A stretch of DNA of 13,363 bases from an uncultured Oscillospiraceae bacterium (lineage in GTDB: Bacteria; Bacillota; Clostridia; Oscillospirales; Oscillospiraceae). Below the pieces are notes generated by a model. That model was not told the DNA's origin and made no database searches. It saw only the letters and a program-made list of their open reading frames with translations. The position numbers were made by a program, and so were the translations under genes. The stretch is from NCBI GenBank assembly GCA_900756495.1, contig CAAEKI010000304.1, forward strand, positions 1 through 13,363. Direction: 5' to 3'. Within the stretch, counting starts at the first letter, position 1; the number at the start of each line of letters is the position of its first letter. Shown here piece after piece: positions 6,034 to 13,363 of the stretch.

Positions 6034-7413
6034 GTGTTGAAACGTATTGCCCTCTGGCTGAGGGATCACCTGATCAAAAGCAAAAGCCTGAATGCCACCC
6101 GCATTGTGGCGGGGTCCTTTGCCGTCATTATCCTGGTAGGCGCGCTGCTGCTGACGCTGCCCATTGCCTCTCGGGACGGACAGAGCGCAGGTTTTTTCAC
6201 GGCCCTCTTTACCGCCACTTCCTCCACCTGCGTAACCGGACTGGTTTTGGTGGACACCGCCGTCCAGTGGTCCTTTTTCGGTCAGGCGGTTATTCTGTGT
6301 ATGATCCAATTGGGCGGCCTGGGATTTATGACGGTTATCACGCTGATATCCTTTGCGCTCCACCGTCGTATCGGACTTTCGGAGCGGCTGGTAATGGTGT
6401 CCACCTTCAATCTCAATGATCTGGACGGTGTGGTACGGGTGGTGCGCCACGCCCTCATCGGTACTTTCTTTCTGGAGGCGGCCGGGGCTGTTCTCTTATG
6501 TTTTGTTTTGGTGCCCGATTTTGGAATTTCAGGAATCTGGCATGCGGTGTTCCACGCCGTCTCTTCTTTCTGCAACGCAGGCTTTGATCTGCTGGGCCTG
6601 AAGTTCGGAGCGTTCAGCAGTCTGATCCCCTATCAGGACAATCCACTGGTGCTGGGCGTTACTGCAGCGCTTATCGTCATCGGCGGCTTGGGCTTTTTCG
6701 TCTGGGAGGATCTGGTGGACAAGCGGAACTGGCGGGATCTCTCAGTCTACAGCAAGATGGTTCTCATTATTACAGCAATACTCCTGCTCTTCGGGACATT
6801 CTTCTTCTTCGCGGAGGAATTCGAAAATCCGGACACCCTGGGCAATATGCCGCTTTGGCAGAAGTGGATGAACGCCGGCTTCCAATCGGTGACTCTCCGT
6901 ACTGCGGGATTTGACGCCATCGGGCAGGGCGGGCTTGCCGACAGCAGCAAGGCGGTCTCTATTCTGCTGATGCTGATTGGAGGCTCTTCCGGTTCGACCG
7001 CCGGCGGCGTGAAGACGGTAACGGTGGGCGTTCTGCTGCTGGCCCTCCGATCCGGCCTTGCAGGACGGGAACAGGTTACATTCAGAAAGCGGGCTATCCC
7101 CTATCCCCGGGTTCTGAACGCTATGACGCTGGTGCTGGTTGTCCTCCTCCTCTTCCTGGCTGCATCTATGGTCATTTCCACAGTGGATAACCTGCCCTAT
7201 CTGGACTGCGCCTTTGAGGTGGCCTCTGCCATGGGAACAGTGGGCGTTACCGCCGGTATTACCACCGTCCTGTCGCCCTTTTCCCAGAGCCTGTTGATTG
7301 CCCTGATGTATATGGGGCGGGTGGGGATCCTCTCCTTCTCCATCGCCTTTATTACCCGAACCCGCTATCCTGCGAAGATCAAATACCCTGAGATGAATAT
7401 TATGATCGGATGA
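6034..7413 (+). CDS. ktrB: Potassium uptake channel subunit, TrkH/KtrB family
   Basis: This 459-residue membrane protein forms the K+-translocating pore of a Trk/Ktr uptake system. The GTG at 6034 is chosen because AAGGGGAGG lies seven bases upstream; the next codon, TTG 6037, is a possible alternative. The protein shows the four M1-P-M2 repeats of the family, each with a pore-loop filter: CVTG (66-69), CNAG (180-183), RTAG (289-292) and TVGVTAG (402-408). The glycine/serine-rich GGSSGSTAGG (316-325) is the intramembrane gating loop of the third repeat, and MGRVG (427-431) is a conserved feature near the end. Length and short N-terminus are closer to KtrB than to the longer TrkH. The RCK-type regulator follows 186 bp downstream, as expected for a functional pair. 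The exact subfamily (KtrB or TrkH) is a judgement. Confidence 0.93.
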   Translation: MLKRIALWLRDHLIKSKSLNATRIVAGSFAVIILVGALLLTLPIASRDGQSAGFFTALFTATSSTCVTGLVLVDTAVQWSFFGQAVILCMIQLGGLGFMTVITLISFALHRRIGLSERLVMVSTFNLNDLDGVVRVVRHALIGTFFLEAAGAVLLCFVLVPDFGISGIWHAVFHAVSSFCNAGFDLLGLKFGAFSSLIPYQDNPLVLGVTAALIVIGGLGFFVWEDLVDKRNWRDLSVYSKMVLIITAILLLFGTFFFFAEEFENPDTLGNMPLWQKWMNAGFQSVTLRTAGFDAIGQGGLADSSKAVSILLMLIGGSSGSTAGGVKTVTVGVLLLALRSGLAGREQVTFRKRAIPYPRVLNAMTLVLVVLLLFLAASMVISTVDNLPYLDCAFEVASAMGTVGVTAGITTVLSPFSQSLLIALMYMGRVGILSFSIAFITRTRYPAKIKYPEMNIMIG

Positions 7414-7599
7414 TGCCGGAGGAGACGATGATTCATCCGGCAGGCCGCTGCGTGATGCTGCGGCCCTGGATAACTCTCCGTATTCACCTTGTAAAAAGTG
7501 GCTGTGCGTATTGACGGGCAGAGACAGAAGGCCCGGTGTGAGATAATAATTCCCATTGGATGCGCGACGCGGTGCGCAAAGTATGGAGGCAGCAAGTTT
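7414..7599 (+). other. Structured gap between the K+ channel and its regulator
   Basis: Two hairpins abut: TGCCGGA (7414-7420) with TCCGGCA (7436-7442), then GGCCGCTGC (7443-7451) with GCTGCGGCC (7457-7465, one T-T mismatch). No U-run follows, so neither is a standard terminator. Further on, TGAGATAAT (7539-7547) resembles an extended -10 element and could start a separate transcript for the regulator. I see no known riboswitch consensus, including that of the ydaO/c-di-AMP class found near some ktr genes. Confidence 0.4.
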
Positions 7600-8253
7600 A
7601 TGAAAACCTTTGTAGTCATTGGCCTGGGACGGTTCGGTGTCGCTGTGGCCACGGAATTATCGGCCCTGGGGCACGAGGTGTTGGCGCTGGATGGCGCGGA
7701 GGAGAACGTCCAAAAGGTAGCCGACACAGTGACCCATGCCGTCACCGGCGACGCCCGGGATCCGGCCGTCCTCCGGGCGCTGGGGGTACGCAACTACGAC
7801 TGCGCCATTGTGGCTGTGGGAGATGATGTGGGGAATTCTGCCCTGATTACCCTCAACTTAAAGGATCTTGGGGTCAAGCAGGTGATCTGCAAGGCACAGA
7901 GCCATGTCCACCGCAAGGTGCTGGAGAAGATCGGCGCGGACCGTGTCCTCTTCCCCGAGCACGAGATGGGGGTCAAGCTGGCGCAGGGGCTGTCCAGCTC
8001 CAATGTGCTGAATTTTATTGAGCTCTCCGAGGATTACGGCATTGTGGAGACAGCCGTTCCCGGAGTGTGGAGGAACAAGACGATTAGAGAGCTGGACGTG
8101 CGGGCAAAGTACCATATCAATATCATTGCCGTGCGCAAGGGCAAGGAGGGGGAGCTCAACATTGCCCCCGGCGCCGACTATGTGCTGGGGAGCGGTGATG
8201 TGGTGGTAACCCTGGGGCGGAACGAGGACATCAACCGCCTTCAGGACCTGTAG
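7600..8253 (+). CDS. ktrA: Cytosolic RCK regulator of K+ uptake, TrkA/KtrA family
   Basis: KtrA-type proteins form a ring on the cytosolic face of the channel and gate it in response to nucleotides. The ATG at 7600 gives 217 residues, near the usual length of about 220; GGAGG lies ten bases upstream, and upstream in-frame residues from 7498 are not family-like. The RCK_N Rossmann domain covers residues 1-130: GLGRFG (8-13) is the dinucleotide-binding turn and Asp31 ends the second strand. The RCK_C domain follows (about 140-217), which in several Firmicutes homologues binds c-di-AMP. PEHEMG (119-124) is conserved between the domains. With only one RCK_N/RCK_C pair it is KtrA-like rather than the duplicated TrkA of enterobacteria. 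The methyltransferase gene starts 10 bases after its stop codon, suggesting translational coupling. Confidence 0.95.
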   Translation: MKTFVVIGLGRFGVAVATELSALGHEVLALDGAEENVQKVADTVTHAVTGDARDPAVLRALGVRNYDCAIVAVGDDVGNSALITLNLKDLGVKQVICKAQSHVHRKVLEKIGADRVLFPEHEMGVKLAQGLSSSNVLNFIELSEDYGIVETAVPGVWRNKTIRELDVRAKYHINIIAVRKGKEGELNIAPGADYVLGSGDVVVTLGRNEDINRLQDL

Positions 8254-8263
8254 CGGGGGCGGT

Positions 8264-9019
8264 ATGGAGCGTATTACCAGCCGGAAAAATCCCCTGTGCA
8301 GCCACATCCGGAAACTGAACGCCTCCAAATCGTATCGCCGGGAGATGGGGGCGTTTACAGTAGAGGGGCCCAAGCTCCTGGACGAGGCTCTCTCCCACGG
8401 GGCCGCTGTTCGTACGGTGCTGTGCGTTGAGAGCGGACAGACGACTGGCCCGTCGCTTCCCGATGGGGTTCGCCAGGTGGCGGTCTCCCGCGAGCTGCTG
8501 AAAGGCCTCTCTGATACGGAGACTCCACAGGGTGTGCTGGCCGAGTGCGCACTGCCGGATCTTGCGCCGCCGGACAGGCTGCCCGCCGGACGCTACCTGG
8601 TACTGGATGGAGTGCAGGACCCGGGCAATGTAGGCACGATCTGGCGCACCGCCGACGCCTTTGGGGCCGACGGCATACTCCTCCTTCCAGGCTGTGCCGA
8701 CCCCTTTGCGCCCAAGACCGTCCGGGCCACGATGGGGGCCTGTTTCCGGCTCCCGCTGTGGGAGGTCGCTGTGGAGGAGCTGCGTCCCCTGCTGGGGGAA
8801 ATTCCCCTCTATGCCGCCGCCCTGGGGGCAGACACCGAAGACGTCCGTTCAGCCAATTTGCGCTGCGCCGCCGTTGTCATTGGAAGCGAGGGGCGGGGCG
8901 TGTCGGCGGGTGTGCTGTCCCTGTGCGGCAGGACGCTGAAAATCCCCATGCGGCCGCGCTGTGAATCGCTGAATGCAGCTGCAGCTGCGGCCGTGGTTCT
9001 TTGGGAGGGCTGGCGCTGA
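8264..9019 (+). CDS. SpoU/TrmH-family RNA 2'-O-methyltransferase
   Basis: The protein has 251 residues and should methylate a ribose 2'-OH in rRNA or tRNA using S-adenosylmethionine. An N-terminal SpoU substrate-binding domain (about 1-100, with FTVEGPKLLDEAL at 31-43) precedes the SPOUT trefoil-knot domain. Motif 1 is DPGNVGTIWRTADAFG (119-134), with Asn122 and Arg128 as the expected conserved residues. KTVRATMGA (151-159) is the middle motif, GSEGRG (207-212) is motif 2, and ESLNAAAAAA (234-243) is motif 3 at the SAM-binding knot. The ATG at 8264 is 10 bases after ktrA with a G-rich ribosome site. The architecture matches RlmB/TrmH-like proteins, but the target nucleotide cannot be read from sequence, so no gene symbol is given. 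It is followed by dprA after 64 bp. Confidence 0.93.
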   Translation: MERITSRKNPLCSHIRKLNASKSYRREMGAFTVEGPKLLDEALSHGAAVRTVLCVESGQTTGPSLPDGVRQVAVSRELLKGLSDTETPQGVLAECALPDLAPPDRLPAGRYLVLDGVQDPGNVGTIWRTADAFGADGILLLPGCADPFAPKTVRATMGACFRLPLWEVAVEELRPLLGEIPLYAAALGADTEDVRSANLRCAAVVIGSEGRGVSAGVLSLCGRTLKIPMRPRCESLNAAAAAAVVLWEGWR

Positions 9020-9083
9020 CCTGCTGCTGAAGGCGCATGCGGCAGTCAGTCCGGAGAGAGGAATGCAGAGAGGAGGTCCCGCC

Positions 9084-10310
9084 TTGGCGGCGCTGAAATA
9101 TTGGTTGTGGCTCACCACCCGTCGGGGCTTCCGGCCGGTGGACTGCTTCCGGCTTATCGAGCACTTTGGCTCACCGGAGGGGGCCTATTTTGCGGACCCC
9201 GCAGAGTATGAGCTGCTGGAGCTGAATGACCAGCGCCGCGGGGCCCTCCTGGATAAATCGATGGATACGGCGGAGAGCATCCTGGCGGACTGTGACCGGC
9301 TGGGGGTGGAAATCCTGACGCTGCAGGACGCCCGCTATCCTGAGCGGCTGCGCCAGATCTTCGACCCGCCCTGCGTCCTCTATGTGAAGGGCCGGCTTCC
9401 CGTCTTTGATGAGGAGGCGGCAGTGGGCGTAGTTGGAGCCAGAAGATGCACCCCCTATGGAGTGGAACTGGCCGGCCGGCTGGGGCTGGAGCTCTCCCGC
9501 AGCGGCGCCCTGGTGGTGTCAGGTATCGCCCAGGGCATTGACTCCGCCGCTCTCAAGGGGGCCCTTCACGGCGGCGGAGCACCCGTCTCCGTGCTGGGCA
9601 ACGGGGTGGACGTGTGCTATCCACCGGAGAACCGCGGGCTCTACGCCGACGTAGCTGCCGCCGGGGCTCTGGTGAGCGAATTTCCGCCCGGAACCGGATC
9701 CGAGGGCTGGCATTTTCCCGTGCGAAACCGGATTCTCAGCGGTCTGTGCCTGGGCGTGGTGGCGGTGGAGGCCGCCGCCGAGCGCAGCGGGACGCTTGTC
9801 ACAGCGCGGCTGGCCCTGGATCAGAACCGGGATGTCTTTGCTTTTCCCGGCCCGGCGACAGCCCCCATGAGCGCGGGTACCAACCGCCTCATCCAGCGAG
9901 GGGAAGCCAGGCTGGTTTTATCGGCCCGGGATGTGCTGTGCGAGTATGAAGCACTCTTTCCAGGCAGGCTCAAACGGCCCGATTATCTGCCGGAGGAGGC
10001 GGTTCAGGCCCGCCTGAGCGAACCTGTGTCTGTACAGAGAGAGGGAGAGAAGCCCGAATCCAAGGTTGACAAGACCGCAAATCGGGCATATATTACTCTG
10101 GCTGAGTGCCGGGAGCGCTTCACCGACGACGAACGGGATATCCTGTTCGCTCTGGCCTGCGGGCCGCTCCGGCCCGACGACTTGGTGGAGCAGACTCAAA
10201 TCCCAGCCCGGCGGGTTCTCTCAGCGCTCACGATGCTCCAGGTTCAGGGGGCGGTGACTGAGGAGCCGGGCAGACAGTTTTCTGCAGTGCTGCAGATAAG
10301 GGAGAAATAG
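9084..10310 (+). CDS. dprA: DNA-processing protein DprA (Smf)
   Basis: DprA binds incoming single-stranded DNA and loads RecA during natural transformation; it is also common in bacteria not known to be competent. A TTG start at 9084 is preferred because AGAGGAGG lies seven bases upstream and the product begins in the family manner (MAALKYWLWL). An ATG at 9063 with GGAG six bases upstream is the main alternative, adding seven residues. The protein has 408 residues. An N-terminal helical region (about 15-60, HFGSPEGAYF) precedes the Rossmann-fold domain: VGVVGARRCTPYG (114-126), SGIAQGIDSAA (146-156), FPVRNRILSGL (211-221), SGTLVTA (235-241) and GTNRLIQRGE (265-274). A C-terminal winged-helix (DML1-like) domain lies at about 345-400. 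topA follows after 50 bp, a pairing conserved in many Firmicutes. Confidence 0.95.
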   Translation: MAALKYWLWLTTRRGFRPVDCFRLIEHFGSPEGAYFADPAEYELLELNDQRRGALLDKSMDTAESILADCDRLGVEILTLQDARYPERLRQIFDPPCVLYVKGRLPVFDEEAAVGVVGARRCTPYGVELAGRLGLELSRSGALVVSGIAQGIDSAALKGALHGGGAPVSVLGNGVDVCYPPENRGLYADVAAAGALVSEFPPGTGSEGWHFPVRNRILSGLCLGVVAVEAAAERSGTLVTARLALDQNRDVFAFPGPATAPMSAGTNRLIQRGEARLVLSARDVLCEYEALFPGRLKRPDYLPEEAVQARLSEPVSVQREGEKPESKVDKTANRAYITLAECRERFTDDERDILFALACGPLRPDDLVEQTQIPARRVLSALTMLQVQGAVTEEPGRQFSAVLQIREK

Positions 10311-10360
10311 GGCTTGAGTGCCCTTTCTGATAAATTGTAAGGAACCTTGGAGGTCATAAC

Positions 10361-12622
10361 GTGGCGAAGACAAATCTGGTTATCGTGGAGTCCCCGGCCA
10401 AGGCGAAGACCATTACCAAATATTTGGGCCCCGGCTATCAGGTCAAGGCGTCCATGGGGCACGTGCGGGACCTGCCCAAGAGTAAGCTGGGCGTGGATGT
10501 GGATCACGATTTTACCCCGCAATACCAGCCCATCAAGGGCAAGGAAGAGGTCATCGAAGACCTGCAGAAGGCGGCCAAGAAGAGCGACAAGGTGTTCCTC
10601 GCCACCGACCCGGATCGCGAGGGAGAGGCCATTTCCTGGCACCTGAAGGAGTTGCTGGACCTTCCGGATGAGAAGACCTACCGGGTCACCTTCAACGAGA
10701 TCACCAAGAAGGTGGTCAACGAGTCCATTGCCGCACCCAGGGCCATCGATCAGAACTTGGTAGACGCCCAGCAGGCCCGGCGTATCTTGGATCGCATCGT
10801 AGGCTACCAGCTCTCTCCGCTGTTGTGGAAGAAGATCCGCCGGGGGCTGTCTGCAGGGCGGGTTCAGTCGGTGGCCACCCGGCTGGTAGCCGAGCGGGAG
10901 GCTGAAATTAAGGCCTTTATCCCGGAGGAGTACTGGTCCCTGGAGGTCAACCTGGATCGCATCGCGCCCAATGCGGGCGGCTTCAAGGCCGCCTTTTACG
11001 GGCGGGAGAAGAAAATAGAGCTGCACAGCGAGGCGGAGGTGGGCGAGGTGCTCAGCGCCGTCCGCGGCGCTCCCTGGTCTGTGGCCGGGGTCAAGCGGCA
11101 GGACAAGCAGCGAAACCCTGCGCCGCCCTTCATTACCTCCACCCTCCAGCAGGAGGCCAGCCGCAAGCTGAACATGACGCCCCGGCGTACCATGTCCATC
11201 GCCCAGCAGCTCTATGAGGGAGTTGACATCCAGGGCGAGGGCACCGTGGGCCTCATCACCTATATGCGTACCGACTCCCTGCGCCTCTCCGATGAGGCCA
11301 CCGCTGCCGCCCGGGAGTTTATCCACGCACGGTACGGACAGGACTACTACCCCGGCAAACCGAGAGTGTTCAAAACCAAGTCGGGCGCCCAGGACGCACA
11401 CGAGGCCATCCGCCCGTCCGATGTGCGCCTTACGCCCGAGGATATCAAAAAGGATCTGACCGCTGAACAGTACCGTCTGTATAAGCTGATCTGGAGCCGC
11501 TTCCTGGCCTGTCAGATGTCCCCTGCAGTCTACGACAGCGTCACCATCGACGTGGAGAGCGCGGGCTACACCTTCCGGGCCAACCACTCCTCCCTGAAGT
11601 TTTCCGGTTATACCGCCGTCTATGTGGAGGGGAAAGACGAAGACGAGGAGGCCCCTCAGTCTCCGCTGCCCGACCTGAGAGAGGGGGAGCCCCTGGCTCT
11701 GAAGAGCGCCGATCCCCAGCAGCACTTCACCCAGCCACCGGCCCGGTATACGGAGGCCACGCTCATCAAGGCGCTGGAGGAGAAGGGGATTGGCCGTCCC
11801 TCCACCTATGCCCCCACCATTTCCACCATTCTGGACCGGGAATATGTGGTCAAAGAGGGCAAGTACCTGCGCACCACTCCGCTGGGCGAGGTGGTCAACG
11901 ACCTGATGAAGGAAAAATTCCCCGACATTGTGGATACCGCCTTTACGGCCAACATGGAGGAACAGCTGGATCAGGTGGAGGAGGGCAGGGAGGATTGGAA
12001 GAGCCTTCTGGGCAGTTTCTACGGTGGGTTTGAAAAGGAACTGAAAAAGGCCGAGGAGGACACCGAGCGCATCAAGGTTCCCGACGAGGTCTCCGATGTG
12101 ATCTGCCCCCTGTGCGGACGGAATCTGGTCTATAAATCAGGCCGCTTCGGCCGCTTTCTGGCCTGCCCGGGGTGGCCTGACTGCCCCCACACTCAGCCTA
12201 TTGTCATTGAGATGCCGGGCAAATGTCCCAAGTGCGGCGGGAAGATCCTCAAAAAGACCTCGAAGCGGGGGTACGCCTATTACGGCTGTGAGAACAACAC
12301 CAATAAGGATGAGAGCAAGAAGTGTGACTTCATGACCTGGGACGTACCCGTAAAGGACAACTGCCCTGTGTGCGGCCACACCATGTTTAAAAAGTCGGGC
12401 CGGGGCTTTAAAAAGCCCTTCTGCATCAATCCTGAGTGCTCCAATTTCCTCCCTGAAGACCAGAGGGGCTACCGGAAGAAGACCGCCGCAGAGTCCCCCG
12501 CCGAGGGCGCGCCTCCCGAGGAGGAGAAACCTGCCGCCAAGAAGGCGGCAAAGAAAACTGCGGCGGGCAAAAAGCCGGCAGCTGCCAAAAAGACGGCGGC
12601 CAAAAAGGATGCCGAAGCCTGA
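10361..12622 (+). CDS. topA: DNA topoisomerase I (type IA)
   Basis: TopA relaxes negative supercoils through a transient single-strand break. The GTG at 10361, with GGAGGT six bases upstream, gives 753 residues. The Toprim domain holds VIVESPAKAKT (7-17, Glu10) and the acidic triad DPDREGE (83-89, Asp83, Asp85, Glu87). RRGLSAGRVQS (160-170) is conserved, and the nucleophile is Tyr301 in ITYMRTDS (299-306). Three four-cysteine zinc modules follow, at Cys582/585/602/608, Cys622/625/643/655 and Cys668/671/688/694. The last roughly 35 residues are a Lys/Ala-rich tail of KKAAKK-like repeats, which probably adds non-specific DNA contact, as in other high-GC or gut Clostridia. The gene lies 50 bp after dprA, likely in the same transcript. 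No intrinsic terminator with a U-run follows. Confidence 0.98.
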   Translation: MAKTNLVIVESPAKAKTITKYLGPGYQVKASMGHVRDLPKSKLGVDVDHDFTPQYQPIKGKEEVIEDLQKAAKKSDKVFLATDPDREGEAISWHLKELLDLPDEKTYRVTFNEITKKVVNESIAAPRAIDQNLVDAQQARRILDRIVGYQLSPLLWKKIRRGLSAGRVQSVATRLVAEREAEIKAFIPEEYWSLEVNLDRIAPNAGGFKAAFYGREKKIELHSEAEVGEVLSAVRGAPWSVAGVKRQDKQRNPAPPFITSTLQQEASRKLNMTPRRTMSIAQQLYEGVDIQGEGTVGLITYMRTDSLRLSDEATAAAREFIHARYGQDYYPGKPRVFKTKSGAQDAHEAIRPSDVRLTPEDIKKDLTAEQYRLYKLIWSRFLACQMSPAVYDSVTIDVESAGYTFRANHSSLKFSGYTAVYVEGKDEDEEAPQSPLPDLREGEPLALKSADPQQHFTQPPARYTEATLIKALEEKGIGRPSTYAPTISTILDREYVVKEGKYLRTTPLGEVVNDLMKEKFPDIVDTAFTANMEEQLDQVEEGREDWKSLLGSFYGGFEKELKKAEEDTERIKVPDEVSDVICPLCGRNLVYKSGRFGRFLACPGWPDCPHTQPIVIEMPGKCPKCGGKILKKTSKRGYAYYGCENNTNKDESKKCDFMTWDVPVKDNCPVCGHTMFKKSGRGFKKPFCINPECSNFLPEDQRGYRKKTAAESPAEGAPPEEEKPAAKKAAKKTAAGKKPAAAKKTAAKKDAEA

Positions 12623-12646
12623 CTGCTTGCAAAATTTACACGGAGT

Positions 12647-12722
12647 AACCTGAGGGGGACACCGCTGTCCGCCCTGGTTCAGCTTCCCCCGGGGGAAGGG
12701 GTCAAGGGCAAAGCCCTTGACC
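12647..12722. repeat. Three tandem palindromes in the topA-traX gap, REP-like
   Basis: Three stem-loops follow one another. The first has AACC and GGG arms around GGACA-CCGC-TGTCC (12647-12679). The second is the perfect 16-bp palindrome CTTCCCCCGGGGGAAG (12683-12698). The third is GGTCAAGGGC-AAA-GCCCTTGACC (12700-12722), a perfect 10-bp stem. None has a following U-run. The density and symmetry resemble dispersed intergenic repeat units; whether other copies exist in the genome cannot be seen here. It may act as an mRNA 3' boundary for topA. Confidence 0.5.
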
Positions 12723-12768
12723 GATAGGGCTGTCGCCCATGAAAACCTTTTCGCGGGAGGAATCTGTT

Positions 12769-13363
12769 ATGGAACAAGAGAGAAAGCTGCGCACAAATCT
12801 GGACACCGATTTCCTGAAGCTTGTGGCCATCCTGGCCATGCTGCTGGACCACGTGGGAAGCGTATTTTTCCCCCAATATGCCGTGTTCCGCTGGATTGGC
12901 CGCTTGGCCTTTCCGCTGTTCTGCTACTGCATGACAGTGGGGCTGCTCTACACCCGCAGCATCAAGCGCTACCTGATCCGGCTGGGCATTTTCGCCCTGG
13001 TCTCCCAGCCCTTCTGGATTGTGGCGTTTAATCCGGGGGACTTTTTGGGGAACCTGACCAACTGGAATATCTTTTTTACGCTGTTTCTCAGCCTGCTGGC
13101 CGTCTGGGGTGTGCACACGCGCAGATGGTGGCTGTTTATTCTGGGTGTCGTGCTGTTGGCCTTTGGAAACTTTGACTATAACTACAACGGCGTCATTTTC
13201 ATGCTGATTTTTTATCTCTGCCGGAACAGGCCGGCCCTGGGGGCGATCCTCTTTGCTCTGACTTGGGTTCCGGCCCTGTGGGGCGGTGATCCGGCTGACC
13301 CCAGGAGCCTGATGGTGGCGGGGCATGCCGTGGACTGGACCGTATTCGGCGTGTGCGGCCTGC
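12769..13363 (+). CDS. TraX family membrane protein (C-terminus cut by window edge)
   Basis: The ATG at 12769, with GGGAGG eight bases upstream, opens a frame that runs off the right edge after 198 codons. An in-frame ATG at 12739 lacks a ribosome site. The start FLKLVAILAMLLDHVG (15-30) with its Asp27-His28 pair, and the segment GRLAFPLFCYCMTVGLLYT (44-62), are typical of the TraX family (PF05857). Several further membrane helices are visible (about 71-87, 101-115, 119-133, 140-151, 157-171). F-plasmid TraX acetylates pilin, but chromosomal Firmicutes homologues are usually not near conjugation genes and their substrate is unknown; a membrane acyltransferase role is an inference. No conjugation gene is present in this window. 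Family call is fairly secure, function is not. Confidence 0.85.
   Translation, partial: MEQERKLRTNLDTDFLKLVAILAMLLDHVGSVFFPQYAVFRWIGRLAFPLFCYCMTVGLLYTRSIKRYLIRLGIFALVSQPFWIVAFNPGDFLGNLTNWNIFFTLFLSLLAVWGVHTRRWWLFILGVVLLAFGNFDYNYNGVIFMLIFYLCRNRPALGAILFALTWVPALWGGDPADPRSLMVAGHAVDWTVFGVCGL

Noticed and set aside
10244..11725. Open frame of 493 codons on the minus strand opposite the end of dprA and much of topA
   Set aside because: It overlaps two well-supported genes and has no recognisable domain; long antisense frames are expected in GC-rich coding DNA.
1..13363. Defence island, toxin-antitoxin pair, prophage, insertion sequence, CRISPR array or tRNA
   Set aside because: No transposase, integrase, cas, toxin or phage-like protein was seen in any frame, no regularly spaced repeats occur, and no cloverleaf-like tRNA sequence was noticed. 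DprA and TraX alone do not make a mobile or defence region.

Overview
The window looks like ordinary chromosome from a fairly GC-rich, low-GC-lineage Gram-positive bacterium, most likely a gut Clostridia/Oscillospiraceae relative of the Flavonifractor or Lawsonibacter kind. That placement is an inference. It rests on the greA-lysS and dprA-topA neighbour pairs common in Firmicutes, a KtrB/KtrA-type potassium system, strong GGAGG-type ribosome binding sites, GTG and TTG starts, and a lipoprotein alkaline phosphatase. No genome search was possible.

Layout. From 1 to 2793 two genes read leftward: a YibE/YibF-family membrane protein (cut by the left edge) and, upstream of it, a secreted lipoprotein alkaline phosphatase. 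A perfect hairpin lies between them. Everything from 2999 onward reads rightward. First comes an unrecognised 241-residue protein, divergent from the phosphatase. Then a textbook promoter (TTGACA, 17 bp, TATAAT) drives greA and lysS, which end at a clear intrinsic terminator (5930-5968). A second run follows: ktrB-like channel, ktrA-like regulator, SpoU/TrmH-family RNA 2'-O-methyltransferase, dprA, topA. These genes are close together with no strong terminator between them, so partial co-transcription is plausible. After a highly structured 146-bp gap, a TraX-family membrane protein begins and runs off the right edge.

Function. Most genes are housekeeping: transcript cleavage by GreA, lysine charging of tRNA, K+ uptake gated by an RCK subunit, rRNA/tRNA methylation, processing of incoming DNA, and relaxation of negative supercoils. 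The phosphatase carries the environmental signal: four TTTACA-like hexamers spaced 10, 11 and 10 bp lie upstream of it on its coding strand, as expected for a PhoP-type phosphate-starvation box.

I see no mobile element, CRISPR array, prophage, tRNA or rRNA, and no convincing new multi-gene system. The best leads are regulatory: the greA promoter with a dyad over its -10, the Pho-box-like array, the tandem palindromes after topA, and the paired hairpins between ktrB and ktrA. The unrecognised protein at 2999-3724 is the best protein lead. No stretch over 300 bases lacks a gene.
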